This document shows positions 26,825 through 37,349 of a stretch of 64,000 nt of DNA, in pieces. The DNA is from Candidatus Tisiphia endosymbiont of Nemotelus nigrinus (lineage in GTDB: Bacteria; Pseudomonadota; Alphaproteobacteria; Rickettsiales; Rickettsiaceae). The notes beneath the pieces are model-generated. The model was not told the DNA's origin and did no database searches. It was given only the letters and a program-made list of their open reading frames with translations. Each line of letters begins with the position of its first letter. The first letter of the stretch is position 1. The stretch is taken from the NCBI RefSeq assembly GCF_964026475.1, contig NZ_OZ032151.1, positions 62,001-126,000 on the forward strand. Reading direction: 5' to 3'. The position numbers and the translations under genes were made by a program.

Positions 26825-28708
26825 ATGAGTAAGTTACAAAAAGAAATGCAGGAAAGGCAGGAAACTCCTGTTGAATATTTGGTTTTTAGTGGCGGTGGAG
26901 CTAAGGGAGCAATATATTCTGGTGTTTATGCAGCTTTGGCAGAATCTAGGGTAGTTGGAGCGATCAAAGCGGTTGCCGGCTCATCTGCTGGTGCGATAAG
27001 TGCTGCAATGGTTGCATGCGGTATAGCTCCTGAAGAATTTGAAAAAATTTCAAAAGAGACCCACCTAAAAGGTTTACTTGGCACACAAGGATTCTCAGCT
27101 GGTCCGGTGCAGATTGGCAAGGATGGTATGCCCTTATATGATCTTTTAGATAAGACTATAAGGAAAGGTGTATCTAATTTTTTAAAGGGCAAGAACTTTG
27201 TAGAGCTCTGTCAAGTGGGGCATGATAGGATATCACATTCGTTAGAAAAATTAGAGAAAAAAAAGCAAGATTTTTTAAACTCAATTGAACAATTAAAACA
27301 ACAAGATGGTGATAATAGTAAGCAGATTACTGATATAAATGAAAATATTCAAGGGTTGGAGTTTCAAAAACAAGAGCTAAATAAGCAATTTGATAAAATT
27401 CAAACTATAATAGATTCCAATGGTAAAGATTTCAGTGAATTAATGGAAAAATGTCAAAGTGGTGGGAAAATTCTTTTTAAGGATTTAGCTCTTTTAAGGC
27501 TTGTCGATTCAGATCAATTTAAAGATTTATTAATTACTGCAGTAAGGCGAGATAATGGTACGTTGCAAATTTTTAGTGCGGAAAATAGCCCTGATGTTGA
27601 AATTGCTTTAGCCTGTCGTGCCTCAGCTTCAATTCCCATAGTTTTTCAACCTGTAACAATTGATGGAGCTGAATATGTTGATGGGGGATATAGAGACAAT
27701 GTACCTATGGGGTACTTTCCTGAAAATGAGAGTAAAGTGAATGCTGAAGAATTAGATGGTTTTGAAGATGTCACTTTAGCAAAAAAGCGAGGTAGGATTT
27801 TGGCTCTTGCTTTTGGTAGTGGTATGGATGATCCAATAAATGTAGCTATCTATAGTGCCAAGCCTTTTGACAGTCCAAGTGCTTTAGTAAAATTTTTAAT
27901 GGATGTAGTATACAAAGCTTTGGCTCGGGTCGGTGGGTATTTTCAATATACAAAAACTAATGAAGACACTCTTGATGAGGTACGTGAAAATGCGTTATAC
28001 ATGGTGCCATTAAATACTAAAGGTATAGGCACTCTTGATTTTGACGATGCTCAAAGATGTGCAGATTATTTGCATATTAAAGGTCGTTTTCAGACTTTGG
28101 AATATTTAGATAATTATGAACTAGGTAAAGGGGTAGATAATTATGAACTAGGCGAAGGGGTAGATAAAACATTTGAACATCAGAAATTTCTTCTAAACGT
28201 CTATGAGGTTTATGATAATGAAAATTTGAATAAAACATTCTTTCAGAAAATGTTAGGCTATGTAATCCCGCCGCCTAAAACTGAGAAAAGTTGGCAGGAT
28301 CGTGATGCTACTCGGAGTCATGACGTAAAAGCTGATGCACTTTTATCTTTTTGTACTTCAAAACGTTGGGAAGGTAAAGATAATAAGAGAGTCTTAAAGG
28401 ATTATGTAATACTTGCAGCAACTAACCGCAGTAAAGAAGTCAGAAATGATACTAAGGCATTAGAATCACTAATCAAGACCTTAAATGCTCCAACAACATC
28501 AAGTAAAATTAAAGAAGATTTTATAGAATTATTAGCTATTGATAAAAAACAAGATAAAAGATTGGATACGGGAAAAAGTCCAGCAAAGAATATTGCGGAG
28601 TTTAAATTCACAAAAGAAGATTTTAATGGTTTTTTAAGCAAAAATAAAAGTGAAGCTTTTCGTATTAGTAGCCAAGGGAAGGGAGTCGGAGCAGCTAAGG
28701 GTGGATGA
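26825..28708 (+). CDS. Patatin-like phospholipase
   Basis: A 627-residue protein. The patatin catalytic domain is complete: oxyanion loop SGGGAKGAIYSGVY (near 20-33), nucleophile elbow GSSAG (near 53), and DGGYRDN carrying the dyad aspartate (near 285). A coiled-coil insertion (about 138-200, LEKLEKKKQDFLNSIEQL) sits between them, which is unusual. A 27-bp tandem duplication encodes two NYELGxGVD units near 430. Patatins of Rickettsia are secreted PLA2 enzymes that act on host membranes during entry and escape; a host role here is inference. I start at ATG 26825, though GTG 26816 is possible. Confidence 0.88.
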   Translation: MSKLQKEMQERQETPVEYLVFSGGGAKGAIYSGVYAALAESRVVGAIKAVAGSSAGAISAAMVACGIAPEEFEKISKETHLKGLLGTQGFSAGPVQIGKDGMPLYDLLDKTIRKGVSNFLKGKNFVELCQVGHDRISHSLEKLEKKKQDFLNSIEQLKQQDGDNSKQITDINENIQGLEFQKQELNKQFDKIQTIIDSNGKDFSELMEKCQSGGKILFKDLALLRLVDSDQFKDLLITAVRRDNGTLQIFSAENSPDVEIALACRASASIPIVFQPVTIDGAEYVDGGYRDNVPMGYFPENESKVNAEELDGFEDVTLAKKRGRILALAFGSGMDDPINVAIYSAKPFDSPSALVKFLMDVVYKALARVGGYFQYTKTNEDTLDEVRENALYMVPLNTKGIGTLDFDDAQRCADYLHIKGRFQTLEYLDNYELGKGVDNYELGEGVDKTFEHQKFLLNVYEVYDNENLNKTFFQKMLGYVIPPPKTEKSWQDRDATRSHDVKADALLSFCTSKRWEGKDNKRVLKDYVILAATNRSKEVRNDTKALESLIKTLNAPTTSSKIKEDFIELLAIDKKQDKRLDTGKSPAKNIAEFKFTKEDFNGFLSKNKSEAFRISSQGKGVGAAKGG

Positions 28709-29198
28709 CCATAAATAGTTGAGTTGTCAGATATCTAGAAATACCAACTACCAATAGAAACCTTCACATCCTAGTTGCTTATGTAACTATAAGGATGTTA
28801 ATGTAGCAGCACGTATTTTTACAACAAACTTACCTAGTACTACAGTGGTAGATTATAAAAACTGGGAATTATCTAGACTAAAACTATGATACAGTTGTAC
28901 ATTTATATCTAATCCGTTAGAGTTTTAGATAGTCTCCGTCTATTAGCGAGACCACGAGAGTGATCGTGGCAATCCATTTCTAATAACTTTTGGATTGCTT
29001 TGTAGCTACTAAAGTAGCTCCTCGCAATGACAAAGGAATTATATAGAACTTATTCTAGTTAGCTATAGCGGCAATTGTAAGTAAAATACTCAAATTTATT
29101 CAATCTACAACTGTAGTACTAGCATAAGTTGTAAATTTTGTTCATGATACCCTTTTGTTGAATAACTGGATATTTATAAGAAAAGGTGACTCATTCAA
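28709..29198. other. Intergenic stretch with REP and a possible gene remnant
   Basis: A degenerate family-A REP lies at about 28937-29031, flanked by a TTAGCTATAG family-F end. From about 28760 to 28888 an open frame without a start reads CLCNYKDVNVAARIF and ends at TGA. This faintly recalls the zinc-ribbon end of TnpB proteins, but it is too short to assign. No real gene is supported. Confidence 0.4.
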
Positions 29199-29795
29199 GT
29201 GTTAGTCCGAATTTTTAACAAATCTATAGAGTATTGTGTGAATAATCTTATTTGTAATTCTACCAGCAAACCTTGGAGTACTAATGGTTCAATCCACTCA
29301 GAGCTTATTGCATCTAGAGAGCTAATATATAATCCATGTCAGTTTAGATGCTCTGAACCAGTAATGGAAAAGGAAAGTATTGAATATGGAGCCTACATAT
29401 TCAAATTAAATTCCATGAATGTTAGATTTCGTGTTGCTAAGATTACTCCTACAAAGATTGGTCAGTTTGTAACACTATGGAAGAGAATTGGAGATGGACC
29501 AATTCAGCCATATGACATTGCAGATTCAATTGATCTTTTTATTGTGACAACAAGTAAAGGAGATAAGTTTGGTCAATTTATATTTCCACAATCTGCTTTG
29601 TATAAACATGATATAATCTCTCATAATAACCAAGGTGGTAAGCGAGCGATAAGGGTATACCCACCTTGGGACATTGTTGTAAACAAGCAAGCTAAAAGAA
29701 CTCAAGCATGGCAATTAGAATATTTTTTAGAAATTCCAAGAAATAAACCAATTAACTACGCAAGAACACAAATGCTTTATAATCAAGTTAACTAG
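29199..29795 (+). CDS. MepB-family protein
   Basis: A 198-residue protein of the MepB family. Conserved blocks are EYGAYIFKLNSMNVRFRVAK, ITPTKIGQFVTLWKRI and PYDIADSIDLFIVTT, then GQFIFPQSAL and GKRAIRVYPPWD. MepB was named from a Staphylococcus efflux locus, and its biochemical role is not established. A GTG start (29199) is assumed; ribosome site support is weak. It stands alone between repeats and the broken STAND gene. Confidence 0.8.
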   Translation: MLVRIFNKSIEYCVNNLICNSTSKPWSTNGSIHSELIASRELIYNPCQFRCSEPVMEKESIEYGAYIFKLNSMNVRFRVAKITPTKIGQFVTLWKRIGDGPIQPYDIADSIDLFIVTTSKGDKFGQFIFPQSALYKHDIISHNNQGGKRAIRVYPPWDIVVNKQAKRTQAWQLEYFLEIPRNKPINYARTQMLYNQVN

Positions 29796-30170
29796 TTAGT
29801 ACTAATTTTGGTTCAAGGCAATAGATCAGGTTAGGTATAATAATGTAATTTTTTGAAACCAATTAACTAGCAAAAGAAATGAATAAACATTTAATATTAT
29901 TAATAATATTAATAATGCCTCCTAATTCATTCGCTCAACAACAAATATCTAATTTTGTTACACCAGTTACTTATTTTGTCAATCATGTCAAACAACTAAA
30001 TCTACTCAAGAACAACTTAATTAAGTATCGGCAAGCAAGTATTATAGGTATCAGTGGTATGGGGAAAACCCAACTTGCTAGAATGTATTGTTATGAGAAT
30101 AAAAATGATTATAAACTTATTTGGTTTATTGATTGTAATTTAGATATTAATGCAGAATTTCTAAAACTAG

Positions 30171-31024
30171 GTTCTGTGAAGTTTTCTAACGAAGCCATAT
30201 AAAAGCTCCAACAAATTGCAAAAAAGACAAGAAAGCAGTAGCAGTTTTATCAAATCTCGAAAAAATTCGTCTAAAATGTTTAATTTTACCAAAAAAACAT
30301 TCGATCGAATGACGTTCTTTATAGATATGTTTATCGTACTCCCTTTGCTGTTTTCGGTTCTTTTTTGATGGAATAACAGCTATACAATTTTGCTCTTCAA
30401 GCTGCTCAATAAAAGCATTGCTATCATATGCCTTATCGGCAAGGAGCATAGTATTTTTAATATCTTTAACCAATGAGTTGGCTTGTGTAATGTCATGTCT
30501 TTGACCTGCAGTTAAAATAAACTTTAAAGGATTACCAAGAGCGTCAACTAAGGCATGGATTTTAGTAGTAAAACCTCCTTTACTACGCCCTAAAGCTTCT
30601 TGATCTTGGCTATCTTTTTTATAACCTGCTGAGCATGCATGGGCACGAACTATAGTAGCGTCAATCATTGTTGATTCCATGTCAGGATTAGCTTGTACTT
30701 GCTCAAACAAATCGGTCCATATTCCTTTATTAGACCAAGTTTTAAACCTCATATGCACTGCTCGCCATGAACCATAAACACTCGGTAACAACCGCCATTG
30801 GCATCCTGAACGTGTTATGTACCATATTGCTTCAATAAATCGTCTAAGCTTATCCTCATTTCTTGTTTTTATATCTTTTCTTTTTCTTAATATTTCAATA
30901 ATTTGTTGCCATTCTCTGATTTTTATATGATAATTCATTCCGGTAGTGTTTTTGATTGTCTAAAATAGAAAATACACTACCTCTCCTTCTTTTTAATTTA
31001 TTTTTTTACAAAACTTCACAGAAC
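30171..31024 (-). mobile_element. IS5-family insertion sequence
   Basis: An 854-bp element with inverted repeats GTTCTGTGAAGTTTT / AAAACTTCACAGAAC, flanked by the 4-bp target duplication CTAG (30167-30170 and 31025-31028). Excision in silico restores the STAND reading frame, which proves the boundaries. A CTAG target fits the IS427 group of IS5. Confidence 0.93.
30186..30938 (-). CDS. IS5-family DDE transposase
   Basis: A 250-residue single-frame transposase. The N-terminal helical DUF4096-type domain (RRFIEAIWYITRSGCQWRLLP, WRAVHMRFKTW) precedes the DDE core: MIDATIVRAH, LLADKAYDSN and HSIECFFGKIKHFRRI supply D, D and E. It appears intact, so the element may still be active or was until recently. 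Confidence 0.93.
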   Translation of the reverse strand: MNYHIKIREWQQIIEILRKRKDIKTRNEDKLRRFIEAIWYITRSGCQWRLLPSVYGSWRAVHMRFKTWSNKGIWTDLFEQVQANPDMESTMIDATIVRAHACSAGYKKDSQDQEALGRSKGGFTTKIHALVDALGNPLKFILTAGQRHDITQANSLVKDIKNTMLLADKAYDSNAFIEQLEEQNCIAVIPSKKNRKQQREYDKHIYKERHSIECFFGKIKHFRRIFSRFDKTATAFLSFLQFVGAFIWLR

Positions 31025-33018
31025 CTAGCAAAAGCTATTAATGCTACTTCTAAATCTGATCTAATATCAGAAGATATAAAATTAATACGAAAAGAAGTAA
31101 TGAGTTATTTATCGAATCAAGATAAATGGCTAATAATATTTGATAATCTAAAGATAGGTGGAAATAAAAAAGTTCAAGAATTCGTTGATTGGGAACATAA
31201 CGGGCATGTTATATTCTGCTCCCAAGATAGTGAAATATTACCAACCATAGTTAAAATGACTGTCTTTGGAAAAAGTGATGTCAATATCCTTGCTAGCAAT
31301 ATTCTAGAAAATAACGATCCAAAATTAGCAGAATTCTTGGGCGAAGAATTTGCTGGTTATCCTATCCTGATAGTACAAGGTGTGCAATTGCTAAATAATG
31401 TACAAGGTCTAGATAGAGAAGGATATAAGAACAAAATCCAACAATCATCAGATCAAATTAAATTGAACATTATAGTAGCTATCAATGAATTAGAGCCAAG
31501 TGCTAAAAATTTACTAAATAAGATAGCCCTGATAAATAATCAAAGCTTCTCGAAAGAATTACTAAGTTGTATTACTGACGATAAAAGTACATTGAAGACG
31601 ATATTTACCAACTCTCTAAATTTTCCTTAATATCTAATATTGATTCTAACGACACTAATCCTATCTTTGAAATGCACGATGTTATCGCCCAGAAAATAGC
31701 TGAGATTAATGGTAGCTGTGATAATAAAGCTTATTTAGAGGATATTATTAGCAAATTAATGAATTATATACCACATAACATAGTAAAAGCTCGTATTTTT
31801 ATAAAAACTAAAACTATGCAAGAAAATTTTGAAATAATTTTAAGAAATTCAGAAAGATATAATGCAAATATCTATAAGATTATGGAACTTAATTATCACA
31901 TAATGATCCAACATAGCAATTCTTTGAATGTTTCTATTGCAGAAAAGAAGATTAACTGGTTTAATAAAGTTGATCAGGAAGGAAAATTTAAGTTATGGTT
32001 AATGAATAATAAGGAAAAATATGTATATTTAAAGTATATGCAAACAATAGGTAATTATTATAGGAGTTATTCTAATTATAGAATGGCAATGAAGTATTTT
32101 ATAAGATCACAAGAAATGTTTGAGGATGTCAAAGGTTATGAATCTGACAAATGGACTCTATTTTATAGTTTAGCAAGGTGTAATATTGTATTTGGAGAGG
32201 TGCAAGAAGCTGAGAAAAACATTCTAATGATAGAACAAATGCTCAATGACGGTTTAATAGATCAAAGTGACCTAGCCCATATACATTTTATTAAAGCACA
32301 GTTATTATTTATACAAGGGAAAACTGAATCATTAGAGGAAATTAATAAAACTATAGAAATATGTATTAAAAATGGGCTAAGTCCTGATGATCTATTTCTC
32401 ATATCTCCTTATATATTTAAAATAGAAATATTAAATTATCTTGAAGAATACCAAAAAGCATATGAGCAAGCTAAGAAATTATATAATTTATGTGAACATT
32501 GCAAAACTCCTGAAATACTTGGTGAAATCTATCGTATAATGGCAAGAAGTGAGTTAGGATTAGGTATGCTAGACCAAGCTTTAGAACATATTAAGCAGAC
32601 TATCTCTATATTTTTAGCCTGTAAGCGTATGGCTTCCAAAGAAACGGATTCTTTGGAAATTCCAGAGCTAGCAATAAGCTACGTAGTGCAAGGTGATATT
32701 CTATTTGCCCAAGATAATATGAAAGCAGCAATAGAATCCTATAATAAAGCTTATAGCATATATTATTATTTATATAGAGGTAATCGTAAGAATGTAGCTC
32801 AAGTTAGCTACTTATATAGTCAGGGAGCAAAAGCTGCATGTAAAGCAAAAAACTTATTTAGTTATAAGTTTTTTGGTAAACCGCAAGTCAAGGAATTTGG
32901 GATAAAGCATCCTAATACTGTATCTATGTTTGAATATTGTAAACAATATAATATGGACTTATGGGTGAAAGAAAACTAGATTAGGTCAGTATTATGGGTT
33001 AGTACAGTAGAAAATTTA

Positions 33019-35021
33019 CTAAAAACTAAATCTTTTGTTATTATTGGTTTTAATAGTACATTGATGTTGATTACAAAATATCATTATTACTTCAAATTCT
33101 TTTAAAAATTCTCTAGTAATAGTAATTTTGTTGCCTTTACATTGGTTCTCACTGGATGCATTAATATATATATCGACATTTTCACATATTTCATTCGAAG
33201 CAAATTGGTTGTAATTTATCAAAATTGTGTAACCATTGGAAGTAAAAATATTTTTTTCTAGGGGAAATATTTTAGCATCTTTTTGACCAAACCAGTTAGC
33301 CCAATATAAACGCTTAAACTCTGGCATCTCATTGATACTCTTCTGCTTTGAGTAAACATAAATTTCAAGTTCATCCTTGTTATTTTTGATACCAACAGCA
33401 TTTAAATTTATATCAAATATGACGTTAGGTTTAGGAGAATTCAGCATTAAAATTACTGATATAATAATTACAAGCAAACCAAGAAAATGCCATTTTGTTC
33501 TCCATAAACAAATCCATAAAAAGCCAAATAAGAAAGTAATTAAGCTAATTTTGCTTATATAACCAAAATACCATACTGATAATGGTAACGTGTTAGTAAA
33601 TTTCACTGCTTCAATAATTATGTTAATGAAAAAGCCTATTAATTTTAGGCAATATTGGTCTATACCAAAGATCATTAGAAATACGGAGATAATAGATAAT
33701 GGCATCAAGAAAAAAGACATTATCGGTATAGCAATAAGGTTCATCGGAATAGAGTAGGTAGGAAATGTATAAAATTGGTTTATTACAACAGGAGCCGTGA
33801 CTATAGCGGCAAGGAAGCTTGAATAAATATTAGAGGCAATATAAAATTTTATTGCAGAAAAGATTCCTTTGCTTTCTCCTAATATCCATTGATTTTTTAT
33901 ATAAAATTCATAGCCAGCAGTTAGTGACAATACTGCAACAAAAGATAATTGGAAGCTTGGATGAAATATATATTCCGGATTCATTGATAATATTATAAAT
34001 GCTGCAATCGCTAATGATCTTAGAGGGTAAGGCTTGCGTCCTATCATAATTGCATAAATAAAGATTGCTGTCATAATGAAGGCTCTGGTGGCAGCAATTT
34101 GCATGCCACTTAGTTGCAAATAACCATAACTCCCGATTAAAGAACAAATTGCTGCTATTGATTTTATATCATAATTATAAGCAATATAATTTGATAGGTT
34201 TAATAAGAATCTGGTGGATATGAAAAACAGCATTGCTACCAATGATAAATGTAGACCGGAAACGCAAAGTATATGAGATATACCGCTCTGTCTCATTTCC
34301 TTCATTAATTTTCGATCGATGGCTTTGCTTTCACCGAGTAATATTGCTGCGGCGAAATTGCCTTTAATAGGACCAAGTATTTGGAGCAGGCGGTTGTAAA
34401 TATTTTTTTTAATTTTATAGACAAAACTATTAGTGTAGAGATCGCTATGTGCTATAATTTGAGGGGGGGACAGTGCATAGCCAGTAGCATTAATATCCGC
34501 TAAATATGCATAAAAGTTTGCGGTTTATAAAGCCTCGCCACTAGGCTAATATTATCGTTAATATTAACTTCTTGAGCATATTTTGCCGGCATACTTATCC
34601 TGACTTTTTGCAAAATTTGCTCAAGCTTTTGAATTTTCACCTGATATAATACAACTTGCATACCATGAGTAGTCGGTTTCATAGATTCCACGATGCCGCT
34701 TATTCTAGAAATTACTGGTTTTTTAATAGTAGCAATATGTAAATTTGACACACGATATTTGCCAACTATCATACCACACGAAAAAGCGATAATTATCCCC
34801 GCAATAAATAGCCCGAATATGTTATTTTTGAAAATTAGTAGCGATAAGGAAATTACGAAAATGACCAGTATAGATATAAAGGAAGGTTCGCTACTTAAAG
34901 TAAAATAAGTACCAATACCGCAAATGAAACTAACAAAATACCAAAGGCTAAGATGGTGATATTCTTGTTCTAGAACGCTTGTGAAAAGATTAAAAATTAA
35001 TTTATAATTTCTCAGGATCAT
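33019..35021 (-). pseudogene. comEC: ComEC/Rec2 DNA-uptake channel, frameshifted
   Basis: The first part (34500-35021) has the N-terminal membrane helices and the OB-fold-like DUF4131 region and ends prematurely at PQTFMHI. In the neighbouring frame, NFYAYLADINATGYALS continues through LLQILGPIKGNFAAAILLGE into the competence domain (33019-34305): MRQSGISHILCVSGLHLSLV with the ComEC hallmark HILxxSGLH, then about ten helices. The shift is a single base in or near 34512-34525. ComEC passes single-stranded DNA across the inner membrane. The C-terminal metallo-beta-lactamase domain is absent. Either natural competence is lost or the frameshift is bypassed. Confidence 0.85.
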
Positions 35022-35080
35022 TGCATATAATAGCAGATTTACTGCTAAGATATTCTATTATTAGATGCAAATCAAGCAAT

Positions 35081-37231
35081 CTATTCTCTCATCTCACCGC
35101 GAATATATAAATCATAAGCTACCTGATAAAAACTAATAGCTTCTTCCACTAAACTAGGAATATTCTCAACCTCTATTTTATCTTCAGCAATTAATTTATA
35201 AGTTTTTGCTTGCTCCTGTGGTCGTAAGACAACTAAGTGATTATCCTTCATGAAGCCAAGCAATTGATAAGTGCTGATAAAAGCTCTGTTTGCTGGCATG
35301 TTTAATATATCTTGACCAAAAAACTTACTATTATACGAAAAATTTAATAATCCCAAAATAGTAGGCGCAATATCAATTTGACTGGCTAAATTATCAACTA
35401 TCTGTGGTTTTAATATATTGGGAGCATATATTAATAGAGGTATGTGATATTTATTAACCGGTAAATCAGTTTTACCAGCACTTGATGCACAATGATCAGC
35501 CGTAATAACAAAGATAGTATTATCAAACCAAGGGTGAGTTTTAGCTAATGCAAGAAACTTACCAATAGCATAGTCAGTGTATTTAACAGCTGCACTACGT
35601 CCACTACCAGGTGGCAGATCAATTCTACCTTCGGTGAAAGTATAAGGACGATGGTTAGAGACAGTCATAATTAATGAGAAAAAGGCTTTGCCTTGCTTAT
35701 AATTTTGATCAGCTAACTCCAGTGATTTTATTAGTATATCCTCATCAGCTACTCCCCAAATGTTAGAAAAACTTATTTCGTGGGATTTTAGATTGCCTTG
35801 ATCAACTATATTATAGCCATTACCATGAAAATAATTTTGCAAATTATCAAAGTAGCTATAGCCACCGAATAGGAAGTTAATAGCATAGCCTTGATTCTTA
35901 AAAATAGTAGCTATATTAAATAGTGACTGATTATCAGGACGACGGATAATGGAAGAACCAGGAGTTGGCGGCACTGATAAAGTAATAGCCTCTAAACCTC
36001 TTACTGTCCTAGTTCCTACTGCATATAGATTGGTAAAAAATATGCTTTGCTCAGCTAATCTATCTAAATTTGGCGTAATATTTTGTTGATTGCCAAATTT
36101 ACCCATAAATTCGCTACTCAGACTCTCGACGGTAATAAAAATAACATTATATTTCTTACTATTATGGCTAACCTGATTAGTATTTGTCCATAGCAAATTG
36201 TTGTCATTGCGAGGAGGCGTGAGCTGACGAAGCAATCCATTTTTAGTCACTTGTGACGTTTGCGAATTGAGAGTAATGTTAGTTGGGTTAGCTATAGAAG
36301 GATTCGCTCTGATATTGCGCTCTATAGTACTATCATTCGAGTATATTGATTCATCTTGTGATAAATTGCTGCGAACGATATTTAAAGCTTGGTTTTTATC
36401 AATTACTGGATAAAAATTATTATAATCCAAGCTATTATTAAAATAGGCAGAGAAAAACTGATAATAACCGTTTCTAGCAAGCTCAATGGCATATTTATTA
36501 GAACTTACATCGATTTTATTTGGGTTATAAAAATTAAAAGCAACTAGGCTAAACAAAAATAGCGTTAGTGCATAAAGAAAACATTTCTTGCCATATGGCA
36601 AACTAACGTCATTGCGAGAAGGCATAAGCCGACGAAGCAATCCAGATATAATCACTTTCTTGGATTGCTTCGTCGCTACTAAAGTATCTCCTCGCAATGA
36701 CGCTTGTAAATTGGAGGTAATGTTAGTCAGGTTAGCTATATTAGCTTGATTAATTATATATTTTCTCAAGAAAAAACTAATCAACAGTGCAACAATTATA
36801 ATAGCTAGTAATATTTCTCTATAGGGCATAGATTCCTTTACAGTACCAATAATTTCATGGGTATAAATTAAATAATCTACCGCAATAAAATTGAATCTAA
36901 CACCGAATTCATCCCAAAAAGTAATCTCGGCAATTGTAATAAATGTTAATAGAGCAACGGTACAGAAATAACCAACAAAGCAACAACTTAAATATAAAAA
37001 TTTATACCGAGCCAATAATTTGTAAAAGCCAATAATTAGCAACAAAATTACTGGTAAAAAATAACAAAGAGATATTAGATCATTGAAGATGCCAATAACA
37101 AAAATTGATGCTAGATCAGAGATGGTTATTTGTTGTTGCCATAAAGCGTATGAGCTTAATATGATGCGGGTAATAAACTGAAATATTAGATAAATTCTAA
37201 TAATAGGAAAATTGAACAATGTTTTTATCAT
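35081..37231 (-). CDS. LtaS/MdoB-like membrane phosphoglycerol transferase
   Basis: A 716-residue protein with five N-terminal membrane helices and an extracytoplasmic sulfatase-fold domain. The active site is intact: VIFITVESLSSEFMGKFG (metal-binding glutamate), GTRTVRGLEAI (nucleophile threonine near 407-409), YSYFDNLQNYF and ITADHCASSAG (metal ligands). Family members transfer phosphoglycerol or phosphoethanolamine to lipids or glycans; the substrate here is unknown. Two segments, about residues 163-210 and 311-356, are encoded by repeat elements inserted in frame (TKQSKKVIISGLLRRLMPSR and NGLLRQLTPPRND). They sit between helices and before the catalytic domain, where extra loops are tolerable. 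Confidence 0.9.
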   Translation of the reverse strand: MIKTLFNFPIIRIYLIFQFITRIILSSYALWQQQITISDLASIFVIGIFNDLISLCYFLPVILLLIIGFYKLLARYKFLYLSCCFVGYFCTVALLTFITIAEITFWDEFGVRFNFIAVDYLIYTHEIIGTVKESMPYREILLAIIIVALLISFFLRKYIINQANIANLTNITSNLQASLRGDTLVATKQSKKVIISGLLRRLMPSRNDVSLPYGKKCFLYALTLFLFSLVAFNFYNPNKIDVSSNKYAIELARNGYYQFFSAYFNNSLDYNNFYPVIDKNQALNIVRSNLSQDESIYSNDSTIERNIRANPSIANPTNITLNSQTSQVTKNGLLRQLTPPRNDNNLLWTNTNQVSHNSKKYNVIFITVESLSSEFMGKFGNQQNITPNLDRLAEQSIFFTNLYAVGTRTVRGLEAITLSVPPTPGSSIIRRPDNQSLFNIATIFKNQGYAINFLFGGYSYFDNLQNYFHGNGYNIVDQGNLKSHEISFSNIWGVADEDILIKSLELADQNYKQGKAFFSLIMTVSNHRPYTFTEGRIDLPPGSGRSAAVKYTDYAIGKFLALAKTHPWFDNTIFVITADHCASSAGKTDLPVNKYHIPLLIYAPNILKPQIVDNLASQIDIAPTILGLLNFSYNSKFFGQDILNMPANRAFISTYQLLGFMKDNHLVVLRPQEQAKTYKLIAEDKIEVENIPSLVEEAISFYQVAYDLYIRGEMRE
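36163..36296. repeat. Family-F composite repeat inside the LtaS-like gene (second peptide)
   Basis: TATGGCTAACCTGATTAGTA at one end and TAGTTGGGTTAGCTATA at the other, around half of a REP (GTCATTGCGAGGAGGCG). It is read through in frame as about residues 311-356. Confidence 0.85.
36601..36740. repeat. REP plus family-F end inside the LtaS-like gene (first peptide)
   Basis: A complete REP (ACGTCATTGCGAG to CTCGCAATGACG) followed by TAGTCAGGTTAGCTATA. It is translated in frame as about residues 163-210. Confidence 0.85.
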
Positions 37232-37349
37232 CTAGCAAGTTTTTTTATTATCAAAGATAATATCTTAACAGCAATTGCTAGGCAATTAGTAATTATAGTT
37301 AGGAGTAATAAATAATATAGCTAATCTGCTCCGATAGACTCCTATAATA

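Larger units (their letters stand above)
29879..32979 (+). pseudogene. NB-ARC/STAND ATPase with TPR domain, broken by an IS and a frameshift
   Basis: Three pieces make one gene. Piece 1 (29879-30170) has a Sec-like signal MNKHLILLIILIMPPNSFAQ, then the P-loop GISGMGKTQLARMY. An IS5-type element follows. Piece 2 (31025-31611) continues exactly in frame as AKAINATSKSD once the element and one CTAG are removed, and carries Walker B KWLIIFDNL. Near 31600-31612 a frameshift occurs, after which LSKFSLISNID and FEMHDVIAQKIAE continue the winged-helix region. The last 430 residues are TPR-like helical repeats (YLEEYQKAYEQAKKLYNLCE, MLDQALEHIKQTISIF). STAND proteins are switch ATPases used in signalling and defence. 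A signal peptide on one is odd. Confidence 0.88.

Noticed and set aside
34464..34470. Programmed slippage at the homopolymer run in comEC
   Set aside because: The frame break lies about 45-60 bp from the run and the run itself is in the open frame, so slippage there would not join the two parts.
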